Positions 28,694-37,824 of a DNA stretch of 64,000 nt are shown piece by piece. Source of the DNA: Rugamonas aquatica (GTDB taxonomy: Bacteria > Pseudomonadota > Gammaproteobacteria > Burkholderiales > Burkholderiaceae_D); assembly GCF_009380215.1 (NCBI RefSeq), contig NZ_WHUG01000001.1, positions 620,001 through 684,000 of the forward strand. The letters run 5' to 3'. The notes beneath the pieces are model-generated. The model saw nothing but the letters and a program-made list of their open reading frames with translations, was not told the DNA's origin and ran no database searches. The position numbers were made by a program, and so were the translations under genes. Position 1 is the stretch's first letter. Each line of letters begins with the position of its first letter.

Positions 28694-30048
28694 GGGGAGG
28701 TCTTTCCATTGAGCGAATTGGTGGCAATAGGTGCGCCGGTCAGGCGATCTATCTCGGCATGCGCGCGATGCAAGGATGCGACCGCGTTCAGATACTGCGT
28801 TTTTGCCTGCAGCAGGGTGCGTTGAGCGTCGAGCACGTCGAGGAAGGTGAATTTCCCGAACTCGAAGCCCTTTACCGCCGCGTCGTAGGCGCTCTGAGCG
28901 CCGGGCAGGATGTCGTTACGCAAGAGCACGACAGCGTCACGCGCAGCGGTCCATTGCTGATGGAACTGCAACAGGTCGGCGCGCACACGGCTTTCGGTGG
29001 CGCTCAACTCATCGCTCGCCTTGTCGGTTCGGCGTAGTGCCTCCAATACATTGCCATGGTTCCGGTCGAACAGCGGCAGCGGCACGGATAAGCCGATGAG
29101 CGCTTGATTGCGTCCGATGTCCTCGGCCCGCTTGACGCCGACGCTAACTGTCACGTCCATGGTCCGCCGAGTCTTCTCGACCTCGGCCAGCGCGCTCCGG
29201 CGATCTACCTCCAGGGCAGCGCGGCGCACCGACGGCGACGCGGCGATCAACGTTGCGATGTCCCCAAACTTGGGAACATCCGGCATATCCCCAAGTACCC
29301 CATTGGCAACGCCAAAACACTGCACATCTCCATTCCACATCGCGCATAAGCGGCCGCGAGCGGCGACTACATCTGTGTTCGCCTGGGACCGTTCCAGCAT
29401 GGCGTTCGCCTGGCCGACCCGCGCCTTGGTTTCTTCGACAGGAGAAATCTTGCCAGCAGTAACACGCTTGCCGGCGATCTCGCTCCCTCGCTGCGCCAGG
29501 ACCACCGCGGCATCCGCGAGCACAAGTCTTTCCTGGGCGACGAGCACATCGAAAAATGCGGCGATCACGCTGGCGCGAATATCGGCCACCTTGACAACAC
29601 GGTCGGCAGCAGCGGCGTCCCGCGCGCGCTCGCCGGCGACGATTCGCGCATTCCGCTTTCCTCCCAGTTCGACTATCTGGTTGAGCTGCACCGTCGTGGT
29701 CCTGGTCGCCTTTTTGAGATCTTCCAGTGAATACGCGAGTTCCGGATTGGGCCGTGCTCCCGACTGCACCAGTGCCGCCTCCGTGGCAGCGACCTCGCCT
29801 GTGGCGGCGCGAATATCGCTGTTACGCCGTGTGGCCAACTGGATGGCTGCATCGAGCGACAAAGTCGGAACGAATTCCCCGTCGGGCAATGGCGCCGGAG
29901 TGCCAGTAAATTCCGCGTCAGTAGCGGCACTCCAGGCGCTGGATGCGGGCGCGTAGCTACCTGACAAGCAGACGATAAAAATGACGGTCGCGCGGACAGT
30001 TTGCGGCAAGCGCAATATCCGAACGACCCTTGTATAAACATGGGCCAT
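28690..30048 (-). CDS. czcC: CzcC-type outer-membrane efflux protein
   Basis: A 452-residue TolC-family protein with a signal peptide (ATVIFIVCLSGSYAPASSA) and the duplicated outer-membrane-efflux helices, e.g. LDAAIQLATRRNSDIRAATGEVAATEAALVQ split over the first repeat. The start at 30048 has CAGGA upstream. It is the first structural gene of the czcCBA series, 71 nt behind the small gene at 30120-30455. Confidence 0.86.
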   Translation of the reverse strand: MAHVYTRVVRILRLPQTVRATVIFIVCLSGSYAPASSAWSAATDAEFTGTPAPLPDGEFVPTLSLDAAIQLATRRNSDIRAATGEVAATEAALVQSGARPNPELAYSLEDLKKATRTTTVQLNQIVELGGKRNARIVAGERARDAAAADRVVKVADIRASVIAAFFDVLVAQERLVLADAAVVLAQRGSEIAGKRVTAGKISPVEETKARVGQANAMLERSQANTDVVAARGRLCAMWNGDVQCFGVANGVLGDMPDVPKFGDIATLIAASPSVRRAALEVDRRSALAEVEKTRRTMDVTVSVGVKRAEDIGRNQALIGLSVPLPLFDRNHGNVLEALRRTDKASDELSATESRVRADLLQFHQQWTAARDAVVLLRNDILPGAQSAYDAAVKGFEFGKFTFLDVLDAQRTLLQAKTQYLNAVASLHRAHAEIDRLTGAPIATNSLNGKTSP

Positions 30049-30119
30049 GAATGATTCCTGTAAAACCTGATGACGTGACAAAACAGGCGCAAGCGCGCCG
30101 GATCAAGAAATGGTTTAGT

Positions 30120-30455
30120 TCAGGAACATATAGGAGGTCGATCCAGAGGGATGGGGTTTGCGGATGTAAAACCTGAGACCACTATCGCCAGATGAATGTC
30201 CGGCTCGGCAGCGCCAACAAAATAATCGTGCACGGGCATATCTGCCAAATTTGACAGCGACGCGTAAAGACCTGCCGCATGACTGACTTGGGTTCTCTCG
30301 GGCTTGGCGACCGGATTGGTCTGGGGCGCGACCACCGATTCATGTTGAACCTGTGACTGTTCTTCCAAAACTTCATCCAGAAACGGCCAATCACCCAGGT
30401 TCAAGACGAAGGTGAGCAAAACAAAATAGCTGGCGGCCCGGAAGAATTTCAACAT
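30120..30455 (-). CDS. Small exported or membrane-anchored leader gene of the czc operon
   Basis: A 111-residue protein with one N-terminal hydrophobic segment (RAASYFVLLTFVLNL) followed by a Gln/Pro/Val-rich soluble part containing scattered His and Asp. It is the first gene behind the MerR-type promoter at 30568-30598, with a leader of about 110 nt. It occupies the position of czcI/cnrY-like accessory genes but I see no sequence resemblance to them. No strong Shine-Dalgarno stands before the ATG. Function unknown. Confidence 0.5.
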   Translation of the reverse strand: MLKFFRAASYFVLLTFVLNLGDWPFLDEVLEEQSQVQHESVVAPQTNPVAKPERTQVSHAAGLYASLSNLADMPVHDYFVGAAEPDIHLAIVVSGFTSANPIPLDRPPICS

Positions 30456-30567
30456 AGTGCAAAGACTAACATAGGTCAGAGGTAGGCTGGCTAAGAGGAG
30501 TCCTCTTGTGAGGGGATGGCGTATTCGAAGGTGCATAATCGGACGCTTGACGGGTTGACATGCAACG

Positions 30568-30598
30568 TTTATAAACCTTGTAGTCACTTTAAGGTCAA
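30568..30598 (-). promoter_or_regulatory. MerR-type promoter of the czc operon
   Basis: On the minus strand, TTGACC and TATAAA are separated by 19 bp, the over-long spacing that MerR activators correct by twisting DNA. The spacer contains an ACCTT / AAGGT dyad centred between the elements. It faces the czc genes; the merR gene at 30604 starts on the other side. Confidence 0.8.
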
Positions 30599-30603
30599 GC
30601 ATC

Positions 30604-31008
30604 ATGACGATATCTTTTTCAATCGGCCAACTGGCCAGTGCCGCACAGACGCCTTCGGCGACCATCCGGTATTACGAAAAAATTGGACTTCTTTCTACGC
30701 CGTCGCGCACTGGCAGCAACTACCGGCAATACGACGAGGAGGACTTGGATCGGCTCGCCTTCGTGCGGCGAGCCCGAGAAATCGGATTTACCATCGACCA
30801 GGTGCGCAGCCTGCTGGCGTTCTCTGACCAGCGCGATGCCGACTGCTGCACGGTGATGACCATGACGTCCGAGCACCTGCATGCGGTTGAGCAAAAAATT
30901 GCCGATTTGCTGGTGCTCAAGGAGCAATTGGCGAACATGTTGGCGTCCTGCCAAGGCGGAACGGTGGCCAACTGCAGCATCATCGACACATTGCAGCCAA
31001 GGCAATGA
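30604..31008 (+). CDS. MerR-family metal-responsive regulator (Zn/Cd/Pb/Co type)
   Basis: A 134-residue regulator with the MerR winged helix ([13 protein letters not shown], then NYRQYDEEDLDRL), a long dimerisation helix, and metal-binding cysteines at 81/82, 116 and 124 (DADCCTV, SCQGG, NCSII), the layout of ZntR/CadR/PbrR proteins. It is divergent from the czc operon, whose promoter has 19-bp spacing just upstream of this gene, so it most likely activates czc when metal binds. The CDF gene 56 bp downstream has a similar promoter and is probably a second target. Confidence 0.85.
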   Translation: MTISFSIGQLASAAQTPSATIRYYEKIGLLSTPSRTGSNYRQYDEEDLDRLAFVRRAREIGFTIDQVRSLLAFSDQRDADCCTVMTMTSEHLHAVEQKIADLLVLKEQLANMLASCQGGTVANCSIIDTLQPRQ

Positions 31009-31027
31009 ACCCACCGGCGTATTGAGC

Positions 31028-31058
31028 TTGACGTTAGAGTAGCTTTAAGGTTTACGCT
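31028..31058 (+). promoter_or_regulatory. MerR-type promoter of the CDF gene
   Basis: TTGACG and TACGCT with a 19-bp spacer that shares TTA.AGT...AAGGTT with the czc promoter. The -10 element ends only 6 nt before the ATG at 31065, so the transcript may begin at or next to the start codon. Confidence 0.7.
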
Positions 31059-31064
31059 TGACGG

Positions 31065-32147
31065 ATGAATATAGATACCGGCTTTGCCCAGGAACCGTCC
31101 ACAGCAGCCACACCCTGTCGCGCGAGTATCCTGCATGTACCCAAGATGGACTGCCCATCGGAGGAAAGCCTCGTCCGCATGGCCTTGGAGCCGGTGCGCG
31201 GTATTCGTGCGGTTAAATTTGATCTCAACGAACGTACCGTCACCATCGATCACGCTGGCGATGCACAGATGTTGTTAGACGCGTTATTGCCCTTAAATCT
31301 GGGGGCGCAGTTGCGCGAAAGCGTTCCAATCGGCACTGCTCAAGGCAATGTAGTTACCACGCTGCTTATTCCAAAGATGGACTGCCCATCGGAGGAAAAT
31401 CTCATTCGCATGGCGCTTGGGGGTGTGGCTGGAGTCGGCTTGCTGGATTTTGACCTTGCCGCACATACGCTGAGGGTGACACACCAAGGCAACGCCCAAA
31501 CAATTCTTGCCCGCCTCGCGCCGTTTGGCCTCGGCGCCCAGTTGATTCATTCCAAACCTGCCACCGACGACGCCTGGCCGGAAAATGAATCGGTCGACGA
31601 CGCCGACGAAGCGCGGACACTGCGCTGGCTGCTGGCGATCAATGGCCTGATGTTCCTGGTCGAGATGGCCTGGGGGCTTTTGTCCGAATCGACAGGCCTC
31701 ATAGCCGACTCGCTTGACATGTTTGCCGATGCCGCGGTCTACATCCTGGCCCTGTATGCAGTGGGCCGCTCCGTGGCATTGAAGCGCCGCGCTGCTCATT
31801 TGGCTGGGTGGCTTCAGGTGATCCTCGCGCTGGGGGCAATGGGTGAAGTGCTTCACCGTGGCGTGACCGGCAGCGCGCCCGAATCGGTCGCCATGATCGG
31901 AATTGGCGCTGTCGCGCTGGTCGCTAACGTGATCTGTCTGATGCTCATCGCCAGGAAACGCCATCACGGCGCCCACATGAAGGCGAGCTATATCTTCTCG
32001 GCGAACGACGTGATTGCCAACCTGGGCGTGGTCATCGCTGGCGCCCTGGTGACATGGACAGGCTCACCATATCCGGACCTGATGGTGGGCTTTGTCATCA
32101 GCCTGATCGTCCTCATCGGTGCACGCCGTATTTTACGTTTGCAGTGA
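31065..32147 (+). CDS. CDF-type cation transporter with two N-terminal metal-binding domains
   Basis: A 360-residue protein. Two tandem ferredoxin-like (HMA-type) domains each carry the motif PKMDCPSEE (about residues 26-34 and 103-111). From residue about 180 the C-terminal part is the membrane domain of cation diffusion facilitators (LLAINGLMFLVEMAWGLLSESTGLIADSLDMFADA), with the Asp pair of the metal site and about five membrane helices. It should move divalent metal out of the cytoplasm. It lacks the usual C-terminal cytoplasmic domain; the N-terminal domains may replace it. A truncated second copy lies at 15163. Confidence 0.85.
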   Translation: MNIDTGFAQEPSTAATPCRASILHVPKMDCPSEESLVRMALEPVRGIRAVKFDLNERTVTIDHAGDAQMLLDALLPLNLGAQLRESVPIGTAQGNVVTTLLIPKMDCPSEENLIRMALGGVAGVGLLDFDLAAHTLRVTHQGNAQTILARLAPFGLGAQLIHSKPATDDAWPENESVDDADEARTLRWLLAINGLMFLVEMAWGLLSESTGLIADSLDMFADAAVYILALYAVGRSVALKRRAAHLAGWLQVILALGAMGEVLHRGVTGSAPESVAMIGIGAVALVANVICLMLIARKRHHGAHMKASYIFSANDVIANLGVVIAGALVTWTGSPYPDLMVGFVISLIVLIGARRILRLQ

Positions 32148-32257
32148 TAGCGAGGCCGGTCGCGCTATGTCAACACCCGAAGGTATCTGGAATCGGCGGG
32201 AGGAAAGCAGGCGCTGTTTGAAGGCAGTCTCTCGCGACACAATTGCGGTATGCGAAT

Positions 32258-32563
32258 TTAGTGATTACGGGAGTATTGCTTGCACATTGCTATAACAGCC
32301 GCCAACTCGTTGGTGTCCGACCTTTGGTATAGCAACTCAAGCACAAGCTCGATTTGGACTTTGCTAGGAATGATTTCGGTGGGACTATGCACCATCCAGC
32401 CGATCAGTAGGGGCGACAATTCGTTCGCCGGCATGGACAATACCTCTTTTCGAGTCGGCACGCGCACATGGAATTTGTGCCGCCCGTGATAACTATCAGC
32501 CCATTTTTTCGCGGACTCGATATTCTCTAACGGTGTGCCGAACCATTCGAAGTCATTTTGCAT
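32258..32563 (-). CDS. Small protein of unknown function
   Basis: About 101 residues, soluble and charged, containing HKFHVRVPTRKEVLSMPANELSPLLIGWMV. I do not recognise it. The ATG at 32563 stands 8 nt from a GGAGAG; upstream in-frame starts up to 32602 are possible. It lies between the convergent CDF gene and the ynfA gene on the ynfA strand, in the position occupied by the whole cus operon in the truncated second copy of this locus. Confidence 0.5.
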   Translation of the reverse strand: MQNDFEWFGTPLENIESAKKWADSYHGRHKFHVRVPTRKEVLSMPANELSPLLIGWMVHSPTEIIPSKVQIELVLELLYQRSDTNELAAVIAMCKQYSRNH

Positions 32564-32602
32564 GAGAAGCATCTCTCCAAAGTTCAGGCGCCATTGGGCC
32601 AA

Positions 32603-32950
32603 TCACGCCGGCCGGTGGCCCAGCGCGATAACGCCCGCCCCCGCGAGTGCCAAACCGACGCCGAGATAGTCATTCCACGTCGGAGCCACACCATCAACAA
32701 AATACAGCCATCCTATGGCCGTCGCAATATAGATGGCGCCATAGGTGGCGTACACGCGGCCACTTGCCTCAGGGTGTAGCGTCAACAGCCAGACGAACAC
32801 CATTAAACTCAACGCCGCCGGCAGCGCTAGCCACGCCGAACCCCGGCCGGTCAACCACAGTAGCGGAAGATAGCAGCCGAGCAGCTCGGTAATGGCGGTG
32901 GCGAAGAACAAACCAAAAGCACGTGCAAGCGCGATCGAATCCATAGTCAT
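32603..32950 (-). CDS. ynfA: YnfA-family (UPF0060) small membrane protein
   Basis: A 115-residue inner-membrane protein with four hydrophobic segments and family-typical sequences: [36 protein letters not shown] and [21 protein letters not shown]. YnfA proteins are SMR-like; some contribute to drug or metal tolerance. The start overlaps the stop of the merR gene as ATGA, so the two are co-expressed. The last 28 codons are duplicated at 21820-21905. Confidence 0.88.
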   Translation of the reverse strand: MTMDSIALARAFGLFFATAITELLGCYLPLLWLTGRGSAWLALPAALSLMVFVWLLTLHPEASGRVYATYGAIYIATAIGWLYFVDGVAPTWNDYLGVGLALAGAGVIALGHRPA

Positions 32951-33453
32951 TTGCGTTTCAACTCCTTGGTGATCAATGCCGAACTGGGCGCGGCCGGAAC
33001 GACGCAGCATGATACGCCAGCGGAGGCGATGCTGGAGGCCGGCGTCGCCAGGTCGTCGATGATCACACAATCCTTCGTCCGCCCGCCGCTGCAAGCGGTG
33101 TCGCAACTGCAGACGAAGGCCGCCAGGCTCGCTTCCAGCTCGCGCATTTCCGCCAACTTGGCCCGCACCTCATCGAGATGGACCTTCGCCAGGTCGCGCA
33201 CTTCGACGCAGGCGCGGTCTCCATCCTCGAACAGATCGGTGAGTTCGCGCACTTGCTCGATCGGAAAACCAAAATCCCTGCAGCGCTTGATGAATGTCAG
33301 GCGCTTGAGGTCGACCTCACGGTAGTAGCGATGACCATTCGAGGCGCGATCGGGACTGGGCAACAACCCAATTTTCTCGTAGTAACGGATGGTTGGCACG
33401 CTGCAGCGCGTTTGCGCCGACATTGTGCCGATGGTGAGATTCGGATCTGGCAT
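32947..33453 (-). CDS. MerR-family regulator (mercury/lead type)
   Basis: A 168-residue MerR protein: winged helix ([25 protein letters not shown]), dimer helix, and cysteines at 82, 115, 117, 121 and 129. Positions 82, 117 and 129 mirror the three mercury ligands of MerR (82, 117, 126). A Cys-Cys-containing tail (VSCCVVP) extends the usual C-terminus. It is divergent from the MerT-like gene at 33548 across a 19-bp-spacer promoter, which it should control, and is followed by ynfA. Confidence 0.83.
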   Translation of the reverse strand: MPDPNLTIGTMSAQTRCSVPTIRYYEKIGLLPSPDRASNGHRYYREVDLKRLTFIKRCRDFGFPIEQVRELTDLFEDGDRACVEVRDLAKVHLDEVRAKLAEMRELEASLAAFVCSCDTACSGGRTKDCVIIDDLATPASSIASAGVSCCVVPAAPSSALITKELKRK

Positions 33454-33476
33454 GACAGGATTTCCTCAAATAGTGC

Positions 33477-33507
33477 TTGCACCTAAAGTTACTTGAGGTC
33501 TTATGGT
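33477..33507 (+). promoter_or_regulatory. MerR-type promoter of the MerT-like gene
   Basis: TTGCAC and TATGGT are separated by 19 bp, with the near-perfect dyad ACCTAAAGT-T-ACTTGAGGT across the spacer. It faces the MerT-like gene. Confidence 0.8.
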
Positions 33508-33547
33508 GTAGGCAAGCAGTATTTCAACCACCTGAGAGGATCACCCT

Positions 33548-34177
33548 ATGACATTGACCAATAAATGGCGCGGCACCGCGACGACCGGCGCTGGCGTCGC
33601 GCTCACGGCCGTCGTGGCCTGTACGGTTTGCTGTCTTCCCTTGGTCGGGCCCGTTGTCGCTTCCTTGTTTGCCGGTGTCGGCGCGTATTGCCTCGACGAG
33701 GTTATCAATCCGTGGTACATCGTTGGGGCTGCCGCAATCGCTTTCGCGGCGACATTCCTTTGGCTGCTGCACCGCCGCCGATCACGTATGGGCGCGGATG
33801 AAAACGCCTGTGGTTGTCAAGGTGGCTGCGGCACTGATCCGGCATCACCAGATGAGTCCGTGATGGATGCAGGCAAGCCCGCCCCGATCACATGCACTTT
33901 GTCGGCCGCCAATTTCAAAGAACGCGCAGCTTGGCTGCGTGAGTTGACGTCGCGCGCGCTACTGACCCATCAGCTGGATGGATCACGCCTGAGCTTGTCA
34001 TACCGGTTGGATGCGAAGGTGGAGGTGGAGAAAATGGTGAGTCAGGAACGGGAATGCTGCGGCTTCCTGAACTACAAGGTACGCCGCACCGCAACATCGA
34101 TCGAAGTGACCGTCACAGCACCGGCTAACGCCGGCACCGATGCCCAGGCCTTGTTTTCGCATCTGATCCCGGAGTAA
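33548..34177 (+). CDS. MerT-like membrane protein fused to a Cys-containing cytoplasmic domain
   Basis: A 209-residue protein. The N-terminal 80 residues form two or three membrane helices, the first with a buried Cys group (VVACTVCCLPLVG), as in mercuric-ion transporters of the MerT/MerC type. A Cys-rich linker (ACGCQGGCGT) leads to a soluble C-terminal domain of about 95 residues (CTLSAANFKERAAWLREL...) holding the motif ERECCGFL. That domain is found with MerR-controlled metal genes; its function is not known to me. GAGAGGA stands 7 nt before the ATG. Mercury uptake or sequestration is the likeliest role, but no mercuric reductase (merA) is present here. Confidence 0.7.
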   Translation: MTLTNKWRGTATTGAGVALTAVVACTVCCLPLVGPVVASLFAGVGAYCLDEVINPWYIVGAAAIAFAATFLWLLHRRRSRMGADENACGCQGGCGTDPASPDESVMDAGKPAPITCTLSAANFKERAAWLRELTSRALLTHQLDGSRLSLSYRLDAKVEVEKMVSQERECCGFLNYKVRRTATSIEVTVTAPANAGTDAQALFSHLIPE

Positions 34178-34336
34178 GAGTAGAAGCCGTCGGTGATGGC
34201 AGTACCCTGGACAGCCTGCCATCAAGGGCGGCGATGCCATCGGACACTGCGTCGGATAACGCCATGCCCCATAGTGGCACCGTCGGTTCCTGCCTGCCGT
34301 GCCCCTGTCAGTTACGTCCATCGGCACCGATTGTCC

Positions 34337-35407
34337 TTACTCCAGAATCGCTGCCGATTTGATTTGCACCCACACGTTCAGTCCAACGGCGATGCCAAGC
34401 GTGTCCAGTGCGCGTTTTGTGAGGCGGGAGATGACAATGGTGTCGCCGACCGCGACGCGGGCGAGCACCAATCCCGGATGCTCGTCCGGCGCGATCGCAT
34501 CGACCCGCCCCGACAGCGCGTTCTGGATACTGCTGCCTTCCGGCTGCGCCGTCGCGAGGCTGACATCACGGGCCAGTACGCGCATCCTGACGCGCTTGCG
34601 CACCGGTAGCCCATGATCGCGCATCCACATCTGGCCGCCGACGAAATCGACGCGTGCGAGGCTCCAGCTTGCATCGATGGCGCCGATCGTGCCGTCGATC
34701 GCCACGCCGACATCCTCGCCCAGGCGGATCGGCAGGTCGATGCGCGAGAGCACGTCATTCAATGGACCGTGCGCCGCGACCTTCCCACCGTCGAGCACGA
34801 CTAGGTGATCGGCCAGCTGCGCGACCTCGTCCGGGGAGTGGCTGACGTACAGCACGGGAATCGCCAGCTCTTCGTGCAAGCGTTTCAGATACGGCAGAAT
34901 CTCCTGTTTGCGCTTCAGGTCCAGCGCGGCCAGCGGCTCATCCATCAGCAGCACACGCGGATTGACGGCCAACGCCCGCGCGATACCAACCCTGCTGCGT
35001 TCGCCGCCGGAGAGGTGCGCGGGTTTGCGCTCCAGCAGGTGGCCTATGCCAAGCAGCTCGATCGCTTGTTCCAATGCCGCCGCCGAGCCGTCACTTGAGC
35101 GCCGGATGCCATAGCGCAGGTTGCCCATCACGCTCAGGTGCGGGAACAGGCTCGCCTCCTGGAACACATATCCTAGCGGCCGTCTATGGGTTGGAACCCA
35201 GACCCGGTCGTCCTGCCAGACCTCACCAACGACCGAGAGGCGTCCGAGCGGCGCGCGCTCCAATCCAGCGATGCACCGCAGCAGCGTGGTCTTGCCGGAA
35301 CCCGAACTACCGAACAGCGCCGTCACGCCGCGCGCGGGCATTGACAGGTCGACGTCGAGGGTAAACCCCGGCCATCCGTGCCGGAACCTTGCCTGGAGTT
35401 CGGTCAT
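34337..35407 (-). CDS. modC: ModC, molybdate ABC transporter ATPase
   Basis: A 356-residue ATPase: Walker [10 protein letters not shown]-loop FQEASLFPH, signature [15 protein letters not shown], Walker [13 protein letters not shown] and H-switch YVSHS. Residues about 290-350 form the TOBE (molybdate-binding) domain characteristic of ModC, with SALSGRV-like and VLARVAVGD segments. It powers molybdate uptake with ModB. Its start overlaps the modB stop (ATGA). It is the last gene of the mod operon, convergent with the MerT-like gene. Confidence 0.92.
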   Translation of the reverse strand: MTELQARFRHGWPGFTLDVDLSMPARGVTALFGSSGSGKTTLLRCIAGLERAPLGRLSVVGEVWQDDRVWVPTHRRPLGYVFQEASLFPHLSVMGNLRYGIRRSSDGSAAALEQAIELLGIGHLLERKPAHLSGGERSRVGIARALAVNPRVLLMDEPLAALDLKRKQEILPYLKRLHEELAIPVLYVSHSPDEVAQLADHLVVLDGGKVAAHGPLNDVLSRIDLPIRLGEDVGVAIDGTIGAIDASWSLARVDFVGGQMWMRDHGLPVRKRVRMRVLARDVSLATAQPEGSSIQNALSGRVDAIAPDEHPGLVLARVAVGDTIVISRLTKRALDTLGIAVGLNVWVQIKSAAILE

Positions 35408-36087
35408 GTCTTGTCGCCTCGTTTGCCTGGCCGCCAGGCGTAGGTTGCGAGCAGCACCAGGAAGGAGAAGACCAGCATGACGGCGGCCATCCGATGCGCG
35501 GCACCGTACTCCAGCGCCTGCACGTGGTCGTAGACCTGCACCGACGCCACGCGCGTCACGCCAGGCAGGTTGCCGCCGATCAGAAGCACGACGCCGAACT
35601 CGCCAACGGTATGGGCGAATGTCAAAATACCGGCCGTCAGGAACCCGGGCAGAGCCAATGGGACGGCAACTGTGACGAAGGCGTCGACCGGCGACGCGCG
35701 CAGGGTCGCTGCCACTTCCAGCGGCCGCTCGCCGATCGCCTCAAACGATGCCTGCAGCGGCTGCACCATGAAGGGGAGCGAATAGAATACCGACGCGACC
35801 ACCAGTCCGGCAAAGCTGAATGGCAGTGGGGTCAATCCCAGCGCTGCCGTGAGCTGGCCTATCGGCCCGGCCGGCCCCATCGCCAACAGCAGATAGAAAC
35901 CAAGCACCGAGGGTGGAAGCACCAGCGGCAGAGCGACGACCGCGCTGACCGGCCCTCGCCATGGGCCTCTGGAGCGGGCCAGCCACCAGGCGATCGGCGT
36001 GCCCACCACCAGCAAAATCAGCGTCACGACGCCGGCGAGACGCGCCGTCAGCCAGAGTGCCTGCCAGTCCTCGTCGAACAGCATCAT
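35404..36087 (-). CDS. modB: ModB, molybdate ABC transporter permease
   Basis: A 227-residue inner-membrane permease with about five helices and the EAA loop (EAAT-type: [26 protein letters not shown]...G) that docks on ModC. The segments [14 protein letters not shown] and [17 protein letters not shown] are typical of ModB. It starts two nucleotides after the stop of the TauE/SafE gene and overlaps modC by 4 nt. Confidence 0.92.
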   Translation of the reverse strand: MMLFDEDWQALWLTARLAGVVTLILLVVGTPIAWWLARSRGPWRGPVSAVVALPLVLPPSVLGFYLLLAMGPAGPIGQLTAALGLTPLPFSFAGLVVASVFYSLPFMVQPLQASFEAIGERPLEVAATLRASPVDAFVTVAVPLALPGFLTAGILTFAHTVGEFGVVLLIGGNLPGVTRVASVQVYDHVQALEYGAAHRMAAVMLVFSFLVLLATYAWRPGKRGDKT

Positions 36088-36089
36088 GG

Positions 36090-36899
36090 TCAGTGCGAAT
36101 GCTGATAGGTCTTGATGGCGGAAATGAGTAGGATCACGCCCAACAACGTCATCAGGATCTGCGTCGGAACCAGGCCGAGCATCAGTCCGCCCAGCGCCGC
36201 GCCGACCACCGATCCGCCCGCCATCGACAGGAACATCGGCTTCTCGCGTCGAAGCACCGCGAAGGCGTCGGCGCCGGTGTAGCGCAGGAAGCCAACGATC
36301 ATCGTCGGCAGGCTGACCATCAGCGACAGGCTGCCGGCCACCTTGATGTCTTGGCCGAACAGCAGCACGATGGTGGGAATGAGCAGCTCCCCGCCGGCCA
36401 CCCCCAGCAGCGCGGCGACGACGCCGATACCGAATCCGGCCGCCACACCGACGACCATACGAACCATGCCGGCCTCAAACAGCGGCGCAGCACCGTGTTG
36501 CATACCGAACCAAGCCTCCGACAGCATGACGATGGAAAGTCCGGCTAGCAGCAACAGGATGACCCGGTTGAGCCACACCCGCGACATCGTCATGGCGTGC
36601 CCGGCGGCCCACCATGCGCCGATCAAGCTGCCGGCAAGCAGGTTGAGCACCACGTCGAGGTGCGTCGCTAGGACGTCGACGGGGATGGTCTTGACGCGGA
36701 AGACCAGCGCCGCCATCACCACGACCAGGCTCATCGCCTTGTTAAAAATGATCGCTTCGAGGGTGGGTAGTTTGAACATGCCGATCAGCACCGGCAGGCG
36801 AAATTCCGCGCCGCCCAGTCCCACCAGACCACCCAGGATGCCGATGAGGGTGCCGGCGGCGAATCCTTTGCCGCTGCGCGCGGCCGTACTTGTCGTCAT
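36090..36899 (-). CDS. TauE/SafE-family membrane protein inside the mod operon
   Basis: A 269-residue protein of eight or so membrane helices. Both halves carry the Gly-rich [17 protein letters not shown] / [14 protein letters not shown] signature of the TauE/SafE sulfite exporter family. It is placed between modA and modB with gaps of 12 and 2 nt, so it is certainly co-transcribed with the molybdate transporter. Family members export sulfur oxyanions or sulfonates. A role with molybdate or sulfate, which compete as tetrahedral oxyanions, is inference. Confidence 0.82.
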   Translation of the reverse strand: MTTSTAARSGKGFAAGTLIGILGGLVGLGGAEFRLPVLIGMFKLPTLEAIIFNKAMSLVVVMAALVFRVKTIPVDVLATHLDVVLNLLAGSLIGAWWAAGHAMTMSRVWLNRVILLLLAGLSIVMLSEAWFGMQHGAAPLFEAGMVRMVVGVAAGFGIGVVAALLGVAGGELLIPTIVLLFGQDIKVAGSLSLMVSLPTMIVGFLRYTGADAFAVLRREKPMFLSMAGGSVVGAALGGLMLGLVPTQILMTLLGVILLISAIKTYQHSH

Positions 36900-36911
36900 T
36901 GCGGTCCCTCC

Positions 36912-37682
36912 CTACTTGGCTGCCGGGGCTGCGGGCAGCACAAAGCCGTAGCGCGTCATCAGCGTCCGGGCCGGCTTGCTTTCCATGTAGTCGGCGAAGC
37001 GTGTGGCCAGCGCATTGCCGGCGGCGCGTTTGGTAATGATGTAGCCTTGCTCCAGCGGCTCGTGCAGTGTGTCCGGGATCAAGGCGTAACCTCCCTTGCT
37101 GGACAGCTCGGCGTTGAGGGCCAGCGACAAGGCGATGATGCCGACTTGGGCATTGCCGCTTTGAGCGTACTGTGCGGTCTGCGCGATGTTCTCGCCGTAG
37201 ACCAGTTTCGGCTCGACCTTGTCCCACAGGCCGGCCGCACGCAGCGCTTCCTCGGCGCGCTTGCCGTATGGCGCGTGCTTGGGATTGGCGATCGCGATGC
37301 GGGTGATCTTGGCGTCGGTCAGGCTGGCCAGCGTCATTTTGCTGGCATCCATGGTCGCGCTCCACAACACGATGCGGCCGATCGCGTAGGGTCTTACCTC
37401 CGAGGAGGCGGCGCCGTTCTTGGCCAGCTCGCGTGGGAAGCCGATATCGGCGGAGAAAAACAGATCGTAGGGGGCGCCTTGCTGGATCTGCGTGTTGAAG
37501 TTGCCCGACGATCCATAGACGACACTCACTTCGTCGCTGGGGTTGCTTTTCTTGAAGGTCGCGACAATGTCATCCATGGCGAATTTCAGATCGGCGGCGG
37601 CCGCAATGGTGATCTTTTCCGCGTGGGCGGCCACCGGCAGCGCCAGTGCGCAGGCAAGCAGGAGGGAGCTGAACAGTTTCAT
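36912..37682 (-). CDS. modA: ModA, periplasmic molybdate-binding protein
   Basis: A 256-residue protein with a signal peptide (MKLFSSLLLACALALPVAAHA) followed by KITIAAAADLKFAMDDIV and VYGSSGNFNTQIQQGAPYDLFFSAD, the oxyanion-binding loops of ModA. The ATG at 37682 begins the signal peptide; the longer reading to 37745 would cross the ModE-type box. It delivers molybdate (or tungstate) to ModB. It is the first structural gene behind the operator at 37747-37776. Confidence 0.9.
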   Translation of the reverse strand: MKLFSSLLLACALALPVAAHAEKITIAAAADLKFAMDDIVATFKKSNPSDEVSVVYGSSGNFNTQIQQGAPYDLFFSADIGFPRELAKNGAASSEVRPYAIGRIVLWSATMDASKMTLASLTDAKITRIAIANPKHAPYGKRAEEALRAAGLWDKVEPKLVYGENIAQTAQYAQSGNAQVGIIALSLALNAELSSKGGYALIPDTLHEPLEQGYIITKRAAGNALATRFADYMESKPARTLMTRYGFVLPAAPAAK

Positions 37683-37746
37683 CGGGTCTTGGCTTTCTTG
37701 TCGGGGGGCTATGATCGGGCGGATTCGGCCCGCTAGCCGGCCCATG

Positions 37747-37776
37747 CTTCGTTAGGTCAAAAATGACATAACGAAG
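37747..37776. promoter_or_regulatory. modE box: ModE-type operator palindrome
   Basis: A 30-bp dyad with perfect outer arms CTTCGTTA and TAACGAAG and inner GTCA/TGAC, lying between modE and modA. The CGTTA...TAACG core is the pattern ModE binds in E. coli. It should let molybdate-loaded ModE repress modA-tauE-modBC. Confidence 0.75.
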
Positions 37777-37824
37777 TATAAAGTATTCCCGGCGTCAAAT
37801 TTCATCCATCGTCGATGATAGCGG

